This document shows, one piece after another, positions 12,094-24,861 of a DNA stretch of 64,000 bases. Each line of letters begins with the position of its first letter. Positions within the stretch are counted from its first letter, which is position 1. Made by a program: the position numbers and the translations under genes. Source of the DNA: Lepas anatifera (lineage: Eukaryota; Arthropoda; Thecostraca; Lepadidae); the NCBI GenBank assembly GCA_034440635.1, contig JAOTON010001700.1, positions 595,262-659,261 of the forward strand. Direction: 5' to 3'. Under the pieces are notes generated by a model that did no database searches, was not told the DNA's origin, and saw nothing but the letters and a program-made list of their open reading frames with translations.

Positions 12094-13128
12094 TTAACCC
12101 TCGCCCCACCGGAAGGGGCCATCGATGGCCCCCTAAGGTTTTTCCGGGATAGCAGAAAAATGACGAAGCGCAGCACCGCGGATGAGGGCTCTACCTCTCA
12201 CTGCATCATTTTCCCATCATCCCTGAAATTTTTTACCCCAGGTCACCCAAGGTCAGGTCACCAGACGAGGTCAACCAAGGTCACCTCACTTCACCTTTAG
12301 AGCTCTGTAAGAGCTACATTTCAAAGTCGATCGATTTGAAACTTCCTACACTTCATGACCCCTCCAGGGTCTATAAGGTGTATATCCGGGATTTTTCGAT
12401 TTCGTGCCCTGAGGTCAGGTCACGAGGCGACCTCTCCCATTGGAAAAGCATGGGGAAAAGCTATTTCATGATATAAAAGCCATAAAAATGATTGCAAATA
12501 CTCAGACTGCTCAGAACAACGTTTTTGGACACCCTTTCACGGATCCCAGGGGTCATATTTGCCCTTTGACTTTTCCAAGGTCATCCAAGGTCACCAGAGG
12601 TCAAAAACAGTATTTTGACAATAACTTTTGACCTAATTGAGCTAGAGCGGTGAAACAAACACCATCGTGTTTGTCTTGTCACTGGCTTTCATTTGATATA
12701 CGGCAAGGTCACTTTTTGACCTTTCGTGACCTCAGGTCATATTAGGTCACGAGGTGACCTCTGGCGGTCAAACCACTGGCGGGAGGTCTTTGCGTTCCAC
12801 ATAGCGGAAAAAGTACTGGCAATTTGCTATCAAATGTACTTTACTAGGCCTCAACAGCTCTAATGACATAAGAGTTATGCCCAGTTTGCTTAATCATTGC
12901 ATATTTGAGTGAAAATAGCCGATCTTGACCTAATTTGACCTCTGGAGGTCAAACCATTGACCTGAGCACTAAAACATGCGAAGTAATTTCTTACTGAATT
13001 CACGCGAGCTTTCTATTGCACTTTGCAGATTTGCGCTAACGCCCATATTTTCGGAGTTAGAGGGGGCCATCGATGGCCCCTTCGGTGGGGCGAAGGTGGC
13101 GCCGGACCCCCGGTGGGGCGCGGGTTAA
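12094..13128. mobile_element. E3: TTAA element, family A reference copy
   Basis: The left (L) end is TTAACCCTCGCCCCACCGG; the right (R) end has the terminal motif twice, GGTGGGGCGAAGG then GGTGGGGCGCGGG, followed by TTAA at 13125. The palindrome GGGGCCATCGATGGCCCC sits inside both ends (about 12115 and 13063). The interior is AGGTCA/TGACCT-rich, with a DR4 at 12268-12283 and an inverted AGGTCA/TGACCT pair near 12745. There is no transposase. It is nested inside E2. Confidence 0.9.
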
Positions 13129-14239
13129 TTGTGCTGAGAAATGTATGCGTAAGAAAAGCATGCGTACCTTTGGCATCACGTATTTGATCTTTCATTGGAC
13201 GTTTTAAACCATCGTGATATGTTGCCGGTTTCGCAGTGCTCTCGATATATTCGCAGGCGCCCTTGCTGTGAGACGTAGTGAAAACGCTTCATTTACATAA
13301 TTGAATTTTTCTTCGATAAAACTTTTGCACTGGAATTGAACCTTTGCATTGCTTTGAAATCGTGTGCATGGCGGCACCATTTGATGAAGTTAAATATATT
13401 TTTGTATTGAGCAGCACAGCTATCCGTCAGGAAATGTAAATTCTTCAGTGATTTCTCTCACTTCATGTTCAAAGCATAAGTTCTGAAGACGAAAAAAACG
13501 GGAGCCATCGCAGTGTTGTGTTTGGAGGCATGTTATATCACACAGGCTCCGTGGCCTAATTGTTGGTTATCATTGCTGTTCAGTAAACCATGTAGAATGA
13601 ACAGTGCACTGGGAGCGACGCCGCTAAATAGCCAGTTTTAATCACTACCGACGATGTTACATACAATGGTTTTGTCGGGTCACCTCTGAGGTTGCTCGAG
13701 GTCAAAGTATTCCTTACAGGAACTAAGTGGAAACCTAAATTTTGTGGCATAATAGCTGACAGAGGAGAGCCGTAGAACAAATGTTCAGCACCATTGGAAT
13801 GCTCTTGTCGAGCCCGATCGGATTATATACCATATAATTTTGTGTTGTAAAATTTCAAATATAACCTGCTTTGACCTAGGTCTGTATGGTAAAAAGAATA
13901 TTAATCAAACTGCAGTGGCAAGTCAGACAAGACAACGTAAAAATAAAACCTCCATCGCAATTCTCGACAATTCTCAATTCTCGAAGGTTTTCAAAATTTA
14001 CCAATTGCCCCATGCAATTATAATGGAAAGATGGTGACCCTGACCTTATCCCAGGTTATCTATAAAGAAATCCCGCTGCGAAAAATTATCTTGCTCGGCG
14101 ACCTTGCTATGTGATGTGAATATAAGCACGATAGGTTAAATTTGATTTTACTGATGCACCTCCAAAGTTTTTTCGAGGTTAGGTCTCTTGACCTGTGTTG
14201 GCGGTCTGACCTGGTATGACCCAGACCTAAAATTTTGCC

Positions 14240-14985
14240 AGAAGCTGCAAAAATGTCGAGTTAGAGGTAGATGAAGTATGGTGGCGCTGCGCGAAGGTGT
14301 TTTTTTTTACTACCTGTGGAAACCTGAGGAGGCCGGCTGCCCGGCCTCTCGTGTGGGCGCGTGTTAATTCTCATAAATTCTGACACTTGCACGATGAAAA
14401 TTTCGTCAGAACAATGCCATACGATTGCAAGTAACCGATTACAAAAGCAATCGCTATGTTTGCGGTGTTAAACATAAGACTATACTACTGCAGTGGTCAA
14501 AAACCGTCTGCATAGCTACCTTAGGTGCTAAAAATTTGGAATTTATAGCAAGAACGCATTTTTTCAATTTTTTATCGAAAAATATTTTATGAAAAAAATT
14601 TTTGAGGTGTCTTAAAGGGCAATTACAACTGCAAAATGGTCAAGCTAGGTCAAAAAGAAAAAGTCAAACGAATCAAGTCAAATTTTTTAAAATTTTGAAA
14701 TTTTCTTTTTTAAATAATTTATAGTTCAGGACGAGTTCAATGATATACAAAACTTGTTAATCAGACAATGAGTTTTTGAGTTATGAAGCATCAAAGATCA
14801 GTCTACTAGGTGACCTCCCGAAAATGCCTCGGGCTACAACTCGGTCACCGTTGGTTGGAGGGAGCTAAGATTCTTCACAGGCGTGTTACTGGCCAAAAAC
14901 TACCCCGGAGACAGAGTTTCAGATTTTTTCTAGACATGGTGGTGTTAAGCCTCGGTCGATCTGTCCTGGAATCTCCAGGGGTTTC
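14240..14985. repeat. Right arm of the 5.7-kb inverted repeat
   Basis: Reverse complement of 9320-10080. The match continues past the TTAA at 14364-14367 to the words TCTAGACATGGTGG and TCGATCTGTCCTGG near 14970. Confidence 0.85.
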
Positions 14986-15585
14986 AGCCATTTGCTCTCC
15001 AATCTTTCCACGGTGCTACTCCCGGAAGCGGCCCGGATAGCGAAGACCTCATATTTTTCAGTGCTTCAAAATTCAGGTGGTATGATGGCTTGCCTGAAAC
15101 GGTGATTAAACATTTACAGATTTTGTATGTACGCTGAGACCTAAACTTTAAAATATAATCACTGGACCGTAACGAATTTTGATTTATCATTGCTTAAAGT
15201 ACACTAAAACCTAATGAGATGCACGTCTATAGCCTTGCCACGTGACCTAAGCAATACTGCAGACCAATGGGTACGAGAGTTTTTAATTAATTTCCACCAC
15301 GAAATGTAAAAGGCTAATGAATGACTATGGGAAATATTTGGAGGCACCAGCACTGGTGGATGCAAGCGTAAATTCCTAGCCGGAGGCTGTTCCCAGGCAA
15401 CAGCGGGGGAAGTTGGAGCCCCCTAGCCCCCCACCCCTCAAATGAAGTCCTGGATCCGCCACTGGGCAGCAGTATAGTCAGTGGGAGGGAGGCGTTTGAG
15501 ATTATGGGTTTCCACATAACCCGTACCATGTGCAGGGTGGTAGGCTTATTACCCCCCCCCCTTCACGACTTAAATTCACCATCCT
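14986..15585. other. Intergenic, no gene seen
   Basis: No coding signal. The minus-strand words near 15420-15470 (GCGGATCCAGGACTTCAT) resemble the 50-bp unit at the window start and a common dispersed-repeat end. Confidence 0.45.
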
Positions 15586-15588
15586 GAG

Positions 15589-15654
<66 letters not shown>

Positions 15655-15670
15655 TGAGAGCGAGAGAGAA
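15586..15670. repeat. (GA)n microsatellite
   Basis: About 85 bp of GA dinucleotides with a few single-base interruptions. Confidence 0.95.
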
Positions 15671-16979
15671 TGTTTCAATTTTGTGGAAACTGCATACTGG
15701 AGCTAGTTATCGTCATGTTGTAGCATGTCTCAGAAGTTTTTGGCGTTTCATTTATATCAACAAAATATTGCTAGTGCAATAATATTTTTTGGGGGTATAA
15801 TGATGCAATATCTGCTGGGATCATAATATGTCTCAGAAGGGGGATATGCTAAGCTTAAACATTGCATTTCGATTTCATGCCCTGGTGTTGTCAGCTATTA
15901 ACGCGTTTTCATTGAGGATCAGCTTAAAAAGCGCACGGTGCGCTTATAATCGCTATCGATCTAAAGACAAAGTCAACGGTAGAGGTTTGGACCCGTATCT
16001 CATTTCGAGTTGCCGGAAAAATATGATTAAATGCTGGAAGGTTTTTGAATATGTATGTGGCCTTTAACTCCCGAGGAAGTCATGACAGGGCCCGAGTAGA
16101 AATACTAACATCATAGGGTTTCATATCGTATTTATAGGCAGTGCACGAATTTTGGTGTCTTTTTTTAAAAAAAAAGCTCCACTCCTGCAACATTTATCGG
16201 ACTGGGACCACCCCCCCCGTTAAGAGATATCAGCCCGTGATAGACAGAGCGTGAGTTTTGCCAAAATTGTGTCATTTGTTTTATATAACTTATTGAATAC
16301 CTTCAGGCAAAAATAATTCTGTGTCCACAATTGAAACATTCATGCGTATAGCCTGACCAATAACGAATCGATTGAAACCACGTTTGACTTTCCCGACCCT
16401 TTACCAAAAACCTTGATGAGAAGTTCAGACAGCCGTTAAGAGTCAAATTACGCCCTGAATATACCGCAGAGGCATAGACCACACATTCTTGCCGATCTGT
16501 TTGGAAATAATTTCGACATGTGTGTATCCTCTAAGCCCAGCAAAGACTCGACTCCGGAATCCTATGCCTCCGCAATCCACCTGATCCCCAGCAAACAATG
16601 CCTTCCACCGACTCCGTCGTACAAGCCACAGCGAAAGTACCTAATGGTGTCTGTCGGCTCATTAGGAAATACTTTGAAACATTCTTTAAACCTTCTTTGC
16701 CTGAAGGGCCTGAATGCAACCTTTCATCTACCGGTTTTTCTCAAATGATTTTGAGCTGATTTTAATGGCATACGCGTTGCTCTGCACACCTCTCGCGTGG
16801 CTAATCCAAAAACTTATGCAAGTTAATTAGTCAACACGTCATTTGTAAACCCATGTAAGGGACTTTGTTCTTCAAAAATGAGACTGACAAGACCAAGCTG
16901 TCACTCGACGTTGATGAAGTTTCTATAACATAATTCAAAGGCTATTGAAAATAAGAATAAAAATATGTGTACTGCCATC
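15671..16979. other. Intergenic, no gene seen
   Basis: Open frames at 15828-16067 and 16518-16748 show no domain or codon pattern that would support a call. Confidence 0.45.
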
Positions 16980-17302
16980 CATTTTTAGGTCAGGTCAATT
17001 ACGAGATCAACAGAGGTTGCCAAAGTCCATGCTTTTTGAAATTGTATGTTTCTATAACTTTTGAACGAAACAAAATACACATATGATTTGGCACCATAGT
17101 GGAGGACATGATGAAAGGATTATAAGGATGTGTAACATTACCTTAGAAGATCACTATCTGACCTTGACCTTTTGGTCAAGGCGAAGGCATTTATGCCCTT
17201 TGGCTTTGCTCTGGATCTAATTGTTCTCGAGTTATGAGGTATTAAGAAATTCACTAAATATAAATTTGACCTATTTTGGCCGAATATGGGGTCGTGGGTT
17301 AA
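16980..17302. mobile_element. Decayed AGGTCA-rich element with possible TTAA end
   Basis: Contains AGGTCAGGTCA, TGACCTTGACC and TTGACCTATTTTGGCC, and ends GGGGTCGTGGGTTAA at 17302. This resembles the right ends of the TTAA superfamily. No matching left end was found and the subterminal hairpin is not visible, so it is a tentative remnant. Confidence 0.4.
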
Positions 17303-17729
17303 CGGATATGGTTCAAACTTTTTTCACAAAACACCGTTCACGTCTATTATGACGCCGCTTCACCTCGTTCCCTTCAGCACAACCACCAATTCCGTTTCGA
17401 ATCTACCCGTACGCCACATATTAGCGTTGCTGTGATTTATGACAGTTCGGGACGGCAAAACACACACAATTTAACCCTCCCCCTCATACCACGCAACGCA
17501 AGACGCGCCTCGCAAGCAGTCACAGCGTATAAGATACATGCACGGAAGAACAACACATGCTTCTCATTTACATTACATTTCATTGAGTTACACCTCCCTT
17601 GCAACCATTCCGAACCCGCTCTATAAGTATGTACTGGTACTCCATGAAATGGCAACAATACCGAGCACATCTACGGGGCAGAGGTATGTCCCTCAGCTGC
17701 ACTATGCTCCGCATATTCATAGGCATGCA

Positions 17730-18532
17730 TCAGTCGTTTCTAAATAACCCTTCTAATTCCTTCCACTTCGCTTCGTGCGTGTCTCTCCTTAGATTCAAGA
17801 CTGCTGCGAATTGTTCGATCTCTTTTTCATACAGGAGAGCGGCCGTGAAATTTCGGTCAGATGGCAAAGTATTTGAAATTCTTGCTTTATATAATACATC
17901 CTTTGCAATTATTATGACCAGGGCGTCAATTAAGCTACATTCTTCTAGGAAAACCATTTTCTTACACTGAAATCACAGTTTTAACTATTGGCCTGTAATC
18001 TACTTTTAATGTTATCTATATAATTTTGTGTTTTTTGGCAAAACCAAAACAAATGCGGGATGGTCTCAGTTCTTCTTTCACAGAAAGTGCATATAGCGTT
18101 GTTCCGTATTCCAATTGTGCTCAAGAACCGATTGGTGACAATTATTCTCTTTATTATCTTGAAGTGAAAAGACCTTAGTCTGATAGACTTTGTAGCCTCC
18201 ACGATTCTGTTCATTGATCCCTCTGCAAAATACCCAACATCTCTCTCCCACTTGTTGGCAATGATATCATTTACATCCATCTCTTGCGCTAATGCCAAAT
18301 TGTACGCTAGCCTTCCTATTTTCTCTGTACGACAAATCAAATCATTTTTGGCGGGCAGTAAGGGTTTTACAATTTCAAGTGGTTGTTGGAGGTTTTCTAA
18401 CGATCTCAGAAGTGACCTTCTCAGAGCTTCATATTGAAGGAAGTCTATTTGGATAGAAAACTGGCTTTGTAATTCTATCATTGTCAAATACCTTTTAGCG
18501 TTTGTATTCCAAAGATCCGCAATGAAGCGCAT
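17730..18532 (-). pseudogene. LINE C-terminal domain with zinc knuckle
   Basis: Two pieces separated by an in-frame stop near 17978. The first includes FLSTIGIRNNAICTFCERRT and then HLFWFC, the C-x2-C...H-x4-C zinc-binding pattern (zf-RVT) found at the end of many L1/Tx1 ORF2 proteins. The second (17957-17730) starts MVFLEECSLIDALVIIIAKD and ends EAKWKELEGLFRND, as expected for the extreme C-terminus. It follows the RT domain in the same order as in intact elements. The stop and the gap to the RT frame show it is inactive. Confidence 0.75.
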
Positions 18533-18995
18533 CCCTTTTGCGTTCCATTCCGGAACTATGCTGGTCTTGTACCGCGTGTAGTCCGAAAACCATATACACT
18601 CTCCGATTATCTCGTAAGGAAGAGATATGAATGTCCGTACAAATGTCTCTCATGCCTTAATTGCGTCTTTCCAGAACGGATTATTCACCGCATTTGCAAT
18701 AATTCTCAGCTTCTCATGGCCAAACAACAATAATTCTCCTATTTAATAACCAATGATTTTTGACGCTACTGTCTGACCATGTTGCATGGCTGTACCATAA
18801 ACGTTTCAGCCAGGGTATTTTGAGACTGTGTACAAAATGTTTCACGCTAATCATGTTTAACCCATCTTTTCCGTACGACTTCAGAAGAGCTTTATGTTTC
18901 ACCCTCTCTGGTTTTCCATTCCATAGAAATTTCCAAAATAGTTTTTGAATCCGGCCTATCGTTTCTGGTGTCGGTGACGGAAGTGAAGACGAAAG

Positions 18996-19716
18996 TTATG
19001 AAGTATATGTGAAGACGAAGGAAGTATATGGACCAATCGTGACATGAAAATAGATTTTATCACCATGATTTTTTCCGCAAATGGTCAGGGTCACTCGGCG
19101 CCATTTCTGCATTAGTTGTTCGAATTCCTGAATCTTTGTAGCTATATTTCTGTCAGTAGTATTCTCTATGTGATTGCTGAAAGTTACTCCTAAAATTTTC
19201 AGTTCCGTTACCCATGAGTACTGATCTTCAGGATCGACTTCATCTTTTTTCATTTCTCCAATTGCTAAGCATTTCGTCTTTGCCTGGTTTAAATTCAGAC
19301 CAGAGGCTAAGGAAAAACGCCGTAATTCTTGAAAGAGACCTGACGTTGAATTCGTCGTTCCGTCAATGTACAAAGTAGCATCGTCTGCAAATTGGGAAAT
19401 ACGAGGCTCCAGGCCGGGCATCATCTGAATTCCCCTTAAGTTTGGTGATTGCAGAATAAGTCTCGCTAGCACGTCCATCGCAACGTTAGATAGATATCCA
19501 CTCGCAGGATCACCTTGTCTCACCCCACGATACAACCAAATTTTTTTCTCCTAGCTTACCATTCAGGATAATGCGCGCAAAATTTTCACAATTCATGTAC
19601 AACAATTCCAAGATACTTATAAATCCCGGACCGAAGTTCATGTTTCGTAACGCTGCTAGAATGAAGTTCCAATCTAGAGTTTCAAAGGCGGCCTCAAAGT
19701 CAGCTGCCACGATCAC
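18996..19716 (-). pseudogene. LINE reverse transcriptase core
   Basis: Two overlapping frames. The upstream one (19716-19510) has VAADFEAAFETLDW, the motif A aspartate, followed by FGPGFISILELLYMN. The downstream one (19535-18996) has RGVRQGDPASGYLSN (motif B) and QFADDATLYIDG, with the catalytic FADD of motif C, then LNQAKTKCLAIG. This is an RNA-dependent DNA polymerase copying element RNA at a nicked target. A frameshift near 19530 separates motifs A and B, and the frame ends abnormally at about 18996, so the enzyme is broken. Confidence 0.85.
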
Positions 19717-19831
19717 ACCTTTCTTTTTATTCTCCTCATATTGCTGGATTATATCATATGAGAGTCTGTGCTTTGTCCGATGAATCTTTCTTTGAAATAT
19801 GCTGTTTGTTCATCACTTATTAGCCTTTCCA

Positions 19832-20293
19832 TCACAGATTTAAGTCGGTTTGCAACGGCGGTTGAAACAATTTTAAATCTACATTGAGTAGGGATATGGC
19901 GCGCCATCCCTTCAAGCAGTAAGTATGATCCGGGTTTTTTTTAATTATAGTAATTATTCCCTCACGAAAAGTGTCTGACATTTTGCCAATTTCCTGACCG
20001 TATGTTATGGATCGCATAAGAAAATATTTGATGTCTAACCAGAAGAATTTGAAAAATTCTATAGTATAACCATTTGAACCAGGGGATTCACCTCCTTTCA
20101 TTTCCCTTACGCATTTGTCTAATTCCTCAATAGAAATTGGCTTTTCTAGCGTTTCACGCTCCTCCGCGGAAAGTTTCCCTGGCTGCCAAGGCTGGAACAT
20201 GGTAGGATCATGTGCTATTTGCGTATTAGGCGCATATCTGTTCCTCAGGTGACGTGTAAATCGTTCTAAGACCTGCACAGTGCCGACGTACAC
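19832..20293 (-). pseudogene. LINE reverse transcriptase, N-terminal motifs
   Basis: Contains EELDKCVREMKGGESPGSNG, EFFKFFW and GWRAISLLNVD, the conserved blocks that precede motif A in L1/Tx1 reverse transcriptases. A frameshift follows the SLLNVD block. The frame continues the same element as the endonuclease upstream and the RT core downstream. Confidence 0.8.
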
Positions 20294-20521
20294 CTTGTTG
20301 TCTTTATTTAGCCTGGTAATTGTTTTTTAGCGTTATGCTCTCTTTCTAGACCTATAAAGTATTTTGATGGGTGTTCTGCCTCCTCGTCCCAATAAGTTTT
20401 GGACCGCAGCAGTAAGCCATCAATTTTAGGTTTGCGAAGACCTTTCAACTCTACCTGTAAATCAACAATTTTACGGTTAGTTTCATTTGCATTACCTTCA
20501 GATACCCTGGATTCCAGATCT

Positions 20522-21153
20522 TTAATTTCTTGGATAATTTTGTTTTCGTTTTCTCTTTCTGTTCTTGCCTTTTTGCTTCGAGAATTGTATCCTTGCTCCC
20601 CTTATCATTATAAGCAAATTATCGAAGAACAGGGAATCATTGATGGTAAATTGAACCATTTGGTACAAATTTGACTCTTGGAGAAATTCACTGCTATAGA
20701 CGGGAAGGGCATACCTGTGAACCTCTTCTGCAATTTGTGATCTAACCACACTTACATACTGTTCATCTTTTAGTAGAGCAGCATTAAATTTCCAGAGTCC
20801 TGGACCTCGACTGGGTCCACTTCTCTCTATGGTCAGAACAACACGGTCATGATCACTTCTATATCCTGGTAATATGCTACATTCTTGAATTAGATTAGTA
20901 TCGCACGCGTATACCAAAATCATGTCTAATCGCGCCCGCTTTGTTATCTCTTGTCGGTTACTCCAGGTTAACATTCTTGCGTCCGGATTTTGTATCCTCC
21001 AAATGTCTTTTAGGTCGTGTTTAACCATCAATCTAACTAGCTCGTCTCTAGAACGACAGTTGTTCTCGGCACGGTAATTTAAGGTGTCCAAATTTTGATT
21101 CAGCACTACGTTTAAGTCTCCACATATGATTGCATGATCTACTTCAATTTCAC
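20522..21153 (-). pseudogene. LINE APE endonuclease, N-terminus missing
   Basis: The frame has IICGDLNVVLNQ (the GDxN active-site block), then ARLDMILVYA and GYRSDHDRVVL (the SDH block) of apurinic-type LINE endonucleases, which nick the target DNA. The part upstream of GDLN is cut off by E4 at 21154. The open frame actually continues into E4, which supplies an accidental ATG and about 29 codons. Downstream sequence leads into the RT fragments. Confidence 0.8.
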
Positions 21154-22065
21154 TTAACCTTCGCCCGGGTGGGGGGGACTTTTTAGACCCCCTCGGGCTT
21201 TTCGAAGTGAACAAAAAAACGGCGGCGCGCAGCGCCACCAAAATTGGTCTAGCTGTTCCTTCATCATTTTACATCTTTCCTGAAAATTTTGGCTTTAGCT
21301 GTCATGGTGGCCGGCGGGGGGCCTAAAACTGGTCTGGCGTTTGTGCCTGGGTTTTGATTGCGGGGCCCCGGACATGTGGTGACGTGTGACCCTATTTTAT
21401 AAACGTAGAGCTTTTATTTTGTCATCAAAATGTTTGTATAGTCACTGGAAGTCAAATGATATACATCATGACTATACTAGGTCAAGTTGGGTCAGACCGT
21501 TGATCTGGGTCAGGTCAAATTCTTAAATTTGACCTGGCATAGCAATATAATATATCATTCTGATTCGTATTGACGAGAAAATTGCAATGGTGCATCAACT
21601 ATGGCTGTATCTTGTTTGGTTTGGAAGCTATTGGCGAAAAAGTAAACGCCCTTATGCCTGAGTGGCTATGGACATTCCCAAGAATATGCCCAATATTTAG
21701 TGACCTGTAGCTCCCTAGGCTTTGATCTGACACGAAAATGAATGCTATTGTAATGCAAGAGCATTTCAAGGGCTTTCGAATGGTGTTAGAAATATTTTTC
21801 TAGCTATCATAGTTTCTGAGAAATATGAGGTTTTCTTAGTACACCTCATATTAGCGATTTTGACCTATTTTAACCTCTGCTGACCGTGATATTGACCTGA
21901 CAAGAAAAATGACCGAAGTATTTTCGATATCATTTTTGAAGAGCTTTCGATTGCCATTTTGCGCTTTTTTCAAGCTCTCTTAGTTTTTTGAGATCGTGGG
22001 GGTCTTTTTTAGCCCCCCTCACCATGGCGAAGGTGGCTCGTACCCGCCACCGGGGCAAGGGTTAA
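21154..22065. mobile_element. E4: TTAA element, family B, next to the LINE
   Basis: The L end is TTAACCTTCGCCCGGGTGGG with hairpin GGGGACTTTTTAGACCCCC inside. The R end has GGGGGTCTTTTTTAGCCCCC, then the doubled motif around GGCGAAGGTGGC and CCACCGGGGCAAGGG, then TTAA. The interior has TGACCT-rich stretches. It matches E6 in the opposite orientation. Confidence 0.9.
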
Positions 22066-22084
22066 GCATCATTTTTGATTCGGC

Positions 22085-22306
22085 ATGTTCGAATGCACCA
22101 CAAATAACTGGAACGATCCTCGAAACTTTTTTATTTCACCCCAGCTTACAGAGTACATGCGTCATTGCCTCGGAAGTGCAACTAACTCGCTAAACTTAAA
22201 TGCATTGAAACAATTGAAGTGTCAGAGCTGTGGCAGTCTGTTATGCCTTTTCTTTTGTGTAAGTGGAGGACCCCTGGTGCCTGAATGCTTACCTTGCCGC
22301 AGTTAG
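22085..22306 (+). CDS. Unassigned small ORF, cysteine-rich C-terminus
   Basis: A 73-residue frame beginning with ATG shortly after E4. The C-terminal half has C-x2-C spacing (QLKCQSCGSLLC), which could be a zinc-ribbon-like end, but it belongs to no family I recognise. It lies where the LINE 5' part would be expected on the other strand, so it may be an antisense shadow of decayed LINE sequence. Real translation is doubtful. Confidence 0.2.
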   Translation: MFECTTNNWNDPRNFFISPQLTEYMRHCLGSATNSLNLNALKQLKCQSCGSLLCLFFCVSGGPLVPECLPCRS

Positions 22307-24861
22307 TGCTTGTATAGTGTTCCTTAGGTGGAGAACTTGTTTTGGGGTTCCCTGTGCCTGCCGCTGAGTCGATCGTGTAGTTTTTTTAGCGTGACGGAGC
22401 TCCTTGTTGTCAGTCAGGGGTGGTAGTGTCACTCACCTGGGTGGTAGATAATCGAAATGTTATACATTTTATACATCAAAATGCTATACATTTGTAGCTT
22501 ACGCCTTGGGCTTTCTGATATTGGATTTTCTAAAGAACAATGTTTATTATATAGCTTGAAATATGCAAAAGAATAAACACTTTCAGATAATAATGTTTGG
22601 GTGTAGCAATATTTTCGCTTACGTTTATTAGTTGTTGGTAGTAGTAACTTGGTATCAATGAACAAAAGGTTCCCAGCGGCTGTGAGAATTCCATTTCTTA
22701 TTTTGTTTTCGCATCACCGACAATTTACGATTTATATCCGAAAAGGTAATTTAGTTAACATGTTCAATGGATTTTGGGAACTTAGCCGTGGAACATTTGA
22801 TAATCAGTGACTTTTCAGTCCTCAATCACTCATCTGTGGATTGCTCGGCTTCTTTCAGTCTGTGCTCGAGAGCATTGGTGGAAATCCCGGGAGGGTTGGG
22901 GGGTCAGGACCCCCTGGATTTTGAGTCTCCCATAGGCTTTGAATAGGGTTTGTATTGCTGTGCCAGTCTTAACCCACCACTTAAACCGCTCTGCATTCGA
23001 AATATATGTGAACGTACATCTTTGAGATTTATGCACATCGTGCAAAAGTGTAAAATAATCCCTACGTGTGCCCGTTACTCGATTCTCACACGAAAATGGC
23101 AACGTGGGGGAGTGCAGCGGATACAATTACACTGTTTTACTGAGTACTAGTACACGGTTTTGGCGATTCTCAACACGTTATCGTCCTGCAAACCAGTGTA
23201 AGATGAGACGATTTAAAAATGTAATATTACACCGCGCACGCTTTGCGAGAGTGAAATGATACCAATTTCTGTGTCATGCACGATGTAAGATAACTCAGTG
23301 CTTCATTCAACCGGGTAGAATTACAACTAACACGTTTAAAGAAGAAAAATGAGGCGTGTATAGTTACACAAAATAGATAACATTACTCAATGACCAAATA
23401 AATCGTATTATATTACATGTTGAATTTGCGTTCTTAAATCCGACTACTGTTTTAGAGGGGTGGCTTAGCACATGAATAAAGGATGTCAACTTCCGTTTGA
23501 AAAAGGTGTAAGAGTTGCTGTGTGTAAAGAAATCCAAAAAGTATAAACTTTTTTACAGTGTAGTTTTGATCAAAACTCTTTGATTTGTTTGCTTACATGC
23601 TATTTTATTATCGTGGATGCTAGTCTACGGCAAGTGTGAAAGATTTAGGCATTATGCGCGGCACACAAATTTTGGGATTTTAGAAAATAACAGATTGCTG
23701 TTGCTCTGGCGGTGCGATACCAACATTGTCGTAGTTTGTTGCATCTATTGCGCGTGTCTCAAAGTCTCGTGATATGTTTTTTCATGTTTTTGCGTCTTTT
23801 TAATATCATCATCTCATTCACTGCTACTCCAGGCGTCCAATGGCTTTCTAAAATGGCTTTGCAATCACCTTACCGGGCACAACGAAAGAGCAGCCCGTTC
23901 ACCAAGGCACTGGAAAAATGATAAATCCTTGATTACGGAGGTTTAAGATAGCGTAATTGTTTCCTTGAACAACCAAAAGGTTTCAAAGGACACGTTTTGT
24001 GAAGCGATGAAAAAGGGTTGATATTAAAGAAAAAACCAAACGGGCAGAATGAGAGGTAGGTACTGGAGACGATGTGATTCTGAGGTCGAAATCGAGGGCC
24101 GGGAGCAAAGAGGCCAGAAAGTGAAACACAGGGCTGGTATAATTGATGGGAAAAATGGAACACTTAAACGGGTACTCCAAACCTGAACGGGGGTGGCGTT
24201 GCATGATTCAGGGGCGTAGGAACGGTTTGAAAAGTGGGGGCCAACCTTAGAGGGGGCCCACCTCAAGGGGGCCCCATCCCACGGGGGCCCATAATTATGG
24301 GCAGTTCTAAATAGTAAGATTGGTGTCAATTAGGCACGCATGCACACTAGGTTGTCAATAAATGAAAAATTGAGACATACAATATTGCCCTGATTTCGAG
24401 TTGTGCTTATTATGATCTAATAAATCATAGCACAAAGCCAGACAATATTTTTGGCTTCTTACCCAAACCCTTTTTCAAATAAGAAATATATTTTTAAGAT
24501 CTTTTGGAGGATTTCAAACAATTTTTACCAAAAACGCGTTTTTGTCTTGAGACGCTTAGGCTCTTTTTGTCATTTTTATAAAATTTAAAACTATTTAGAA
24601 AACTACAAACAATGCTTTGATACCAAATAGCCTTACTTAGCTATGCCTAATCAACTTTTATTTCATTTAATGAAAAAACGTGAACATTTATTTAGGTTAT
24701 TACGGATCCCTCCTTTACATCATTAGAGATTGATTTAGGTAAAGGTTGATCACAATAAATCCGCCTAACTATATTTCGATGCCTAAAATGCAGAGGCCCA
24801 GTATGACTGCAAGTTCATTGTACTTGATGGCCAGCTTTGTGATGCTGGGGAGGTGGGGGCA
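22307..24861. other. Intergenic repeats, no gene seen
   Basis: Contains GGGGTCAGGACCCCCTGG near 22900 and, near 24215-24300, a GGGGCGTAGGAACGG word followed by G- and C-tracts. Both are typical ends of dispersed repeats whose partners were not found. No coding domain was recognised on either strand. Confidence 0.45.

Larger units (their letters stand above)
17730..21153 (-). mobile_element. L1/Tx1-like non-LTR retrotransposon, broken
   Basis: Minus-strand fragments in order encode an APE endonuclease (20522-21153), reverse transcriptase (18996-20293) and a C-terminal zinc-knuckle region (17730-18532). The RT words PGSNGYTIEFFKFFW, FGPGFISILELLY and RGVRQGDP are typical of the L1/Tx1 group. 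Frames shift several times and ORF1 is not seen. E4 abuts the endonuclease at its TTAA, and the LINE 5' part beyond E4 could not be identified with certainty. Confidence 0.85.

Noticed and set aside
20522..21241. Intact 239-residue endonuclease gene
   Set aside because: The first about 29 codons come from element E4, and the true endonuclease N-terminus is missing.
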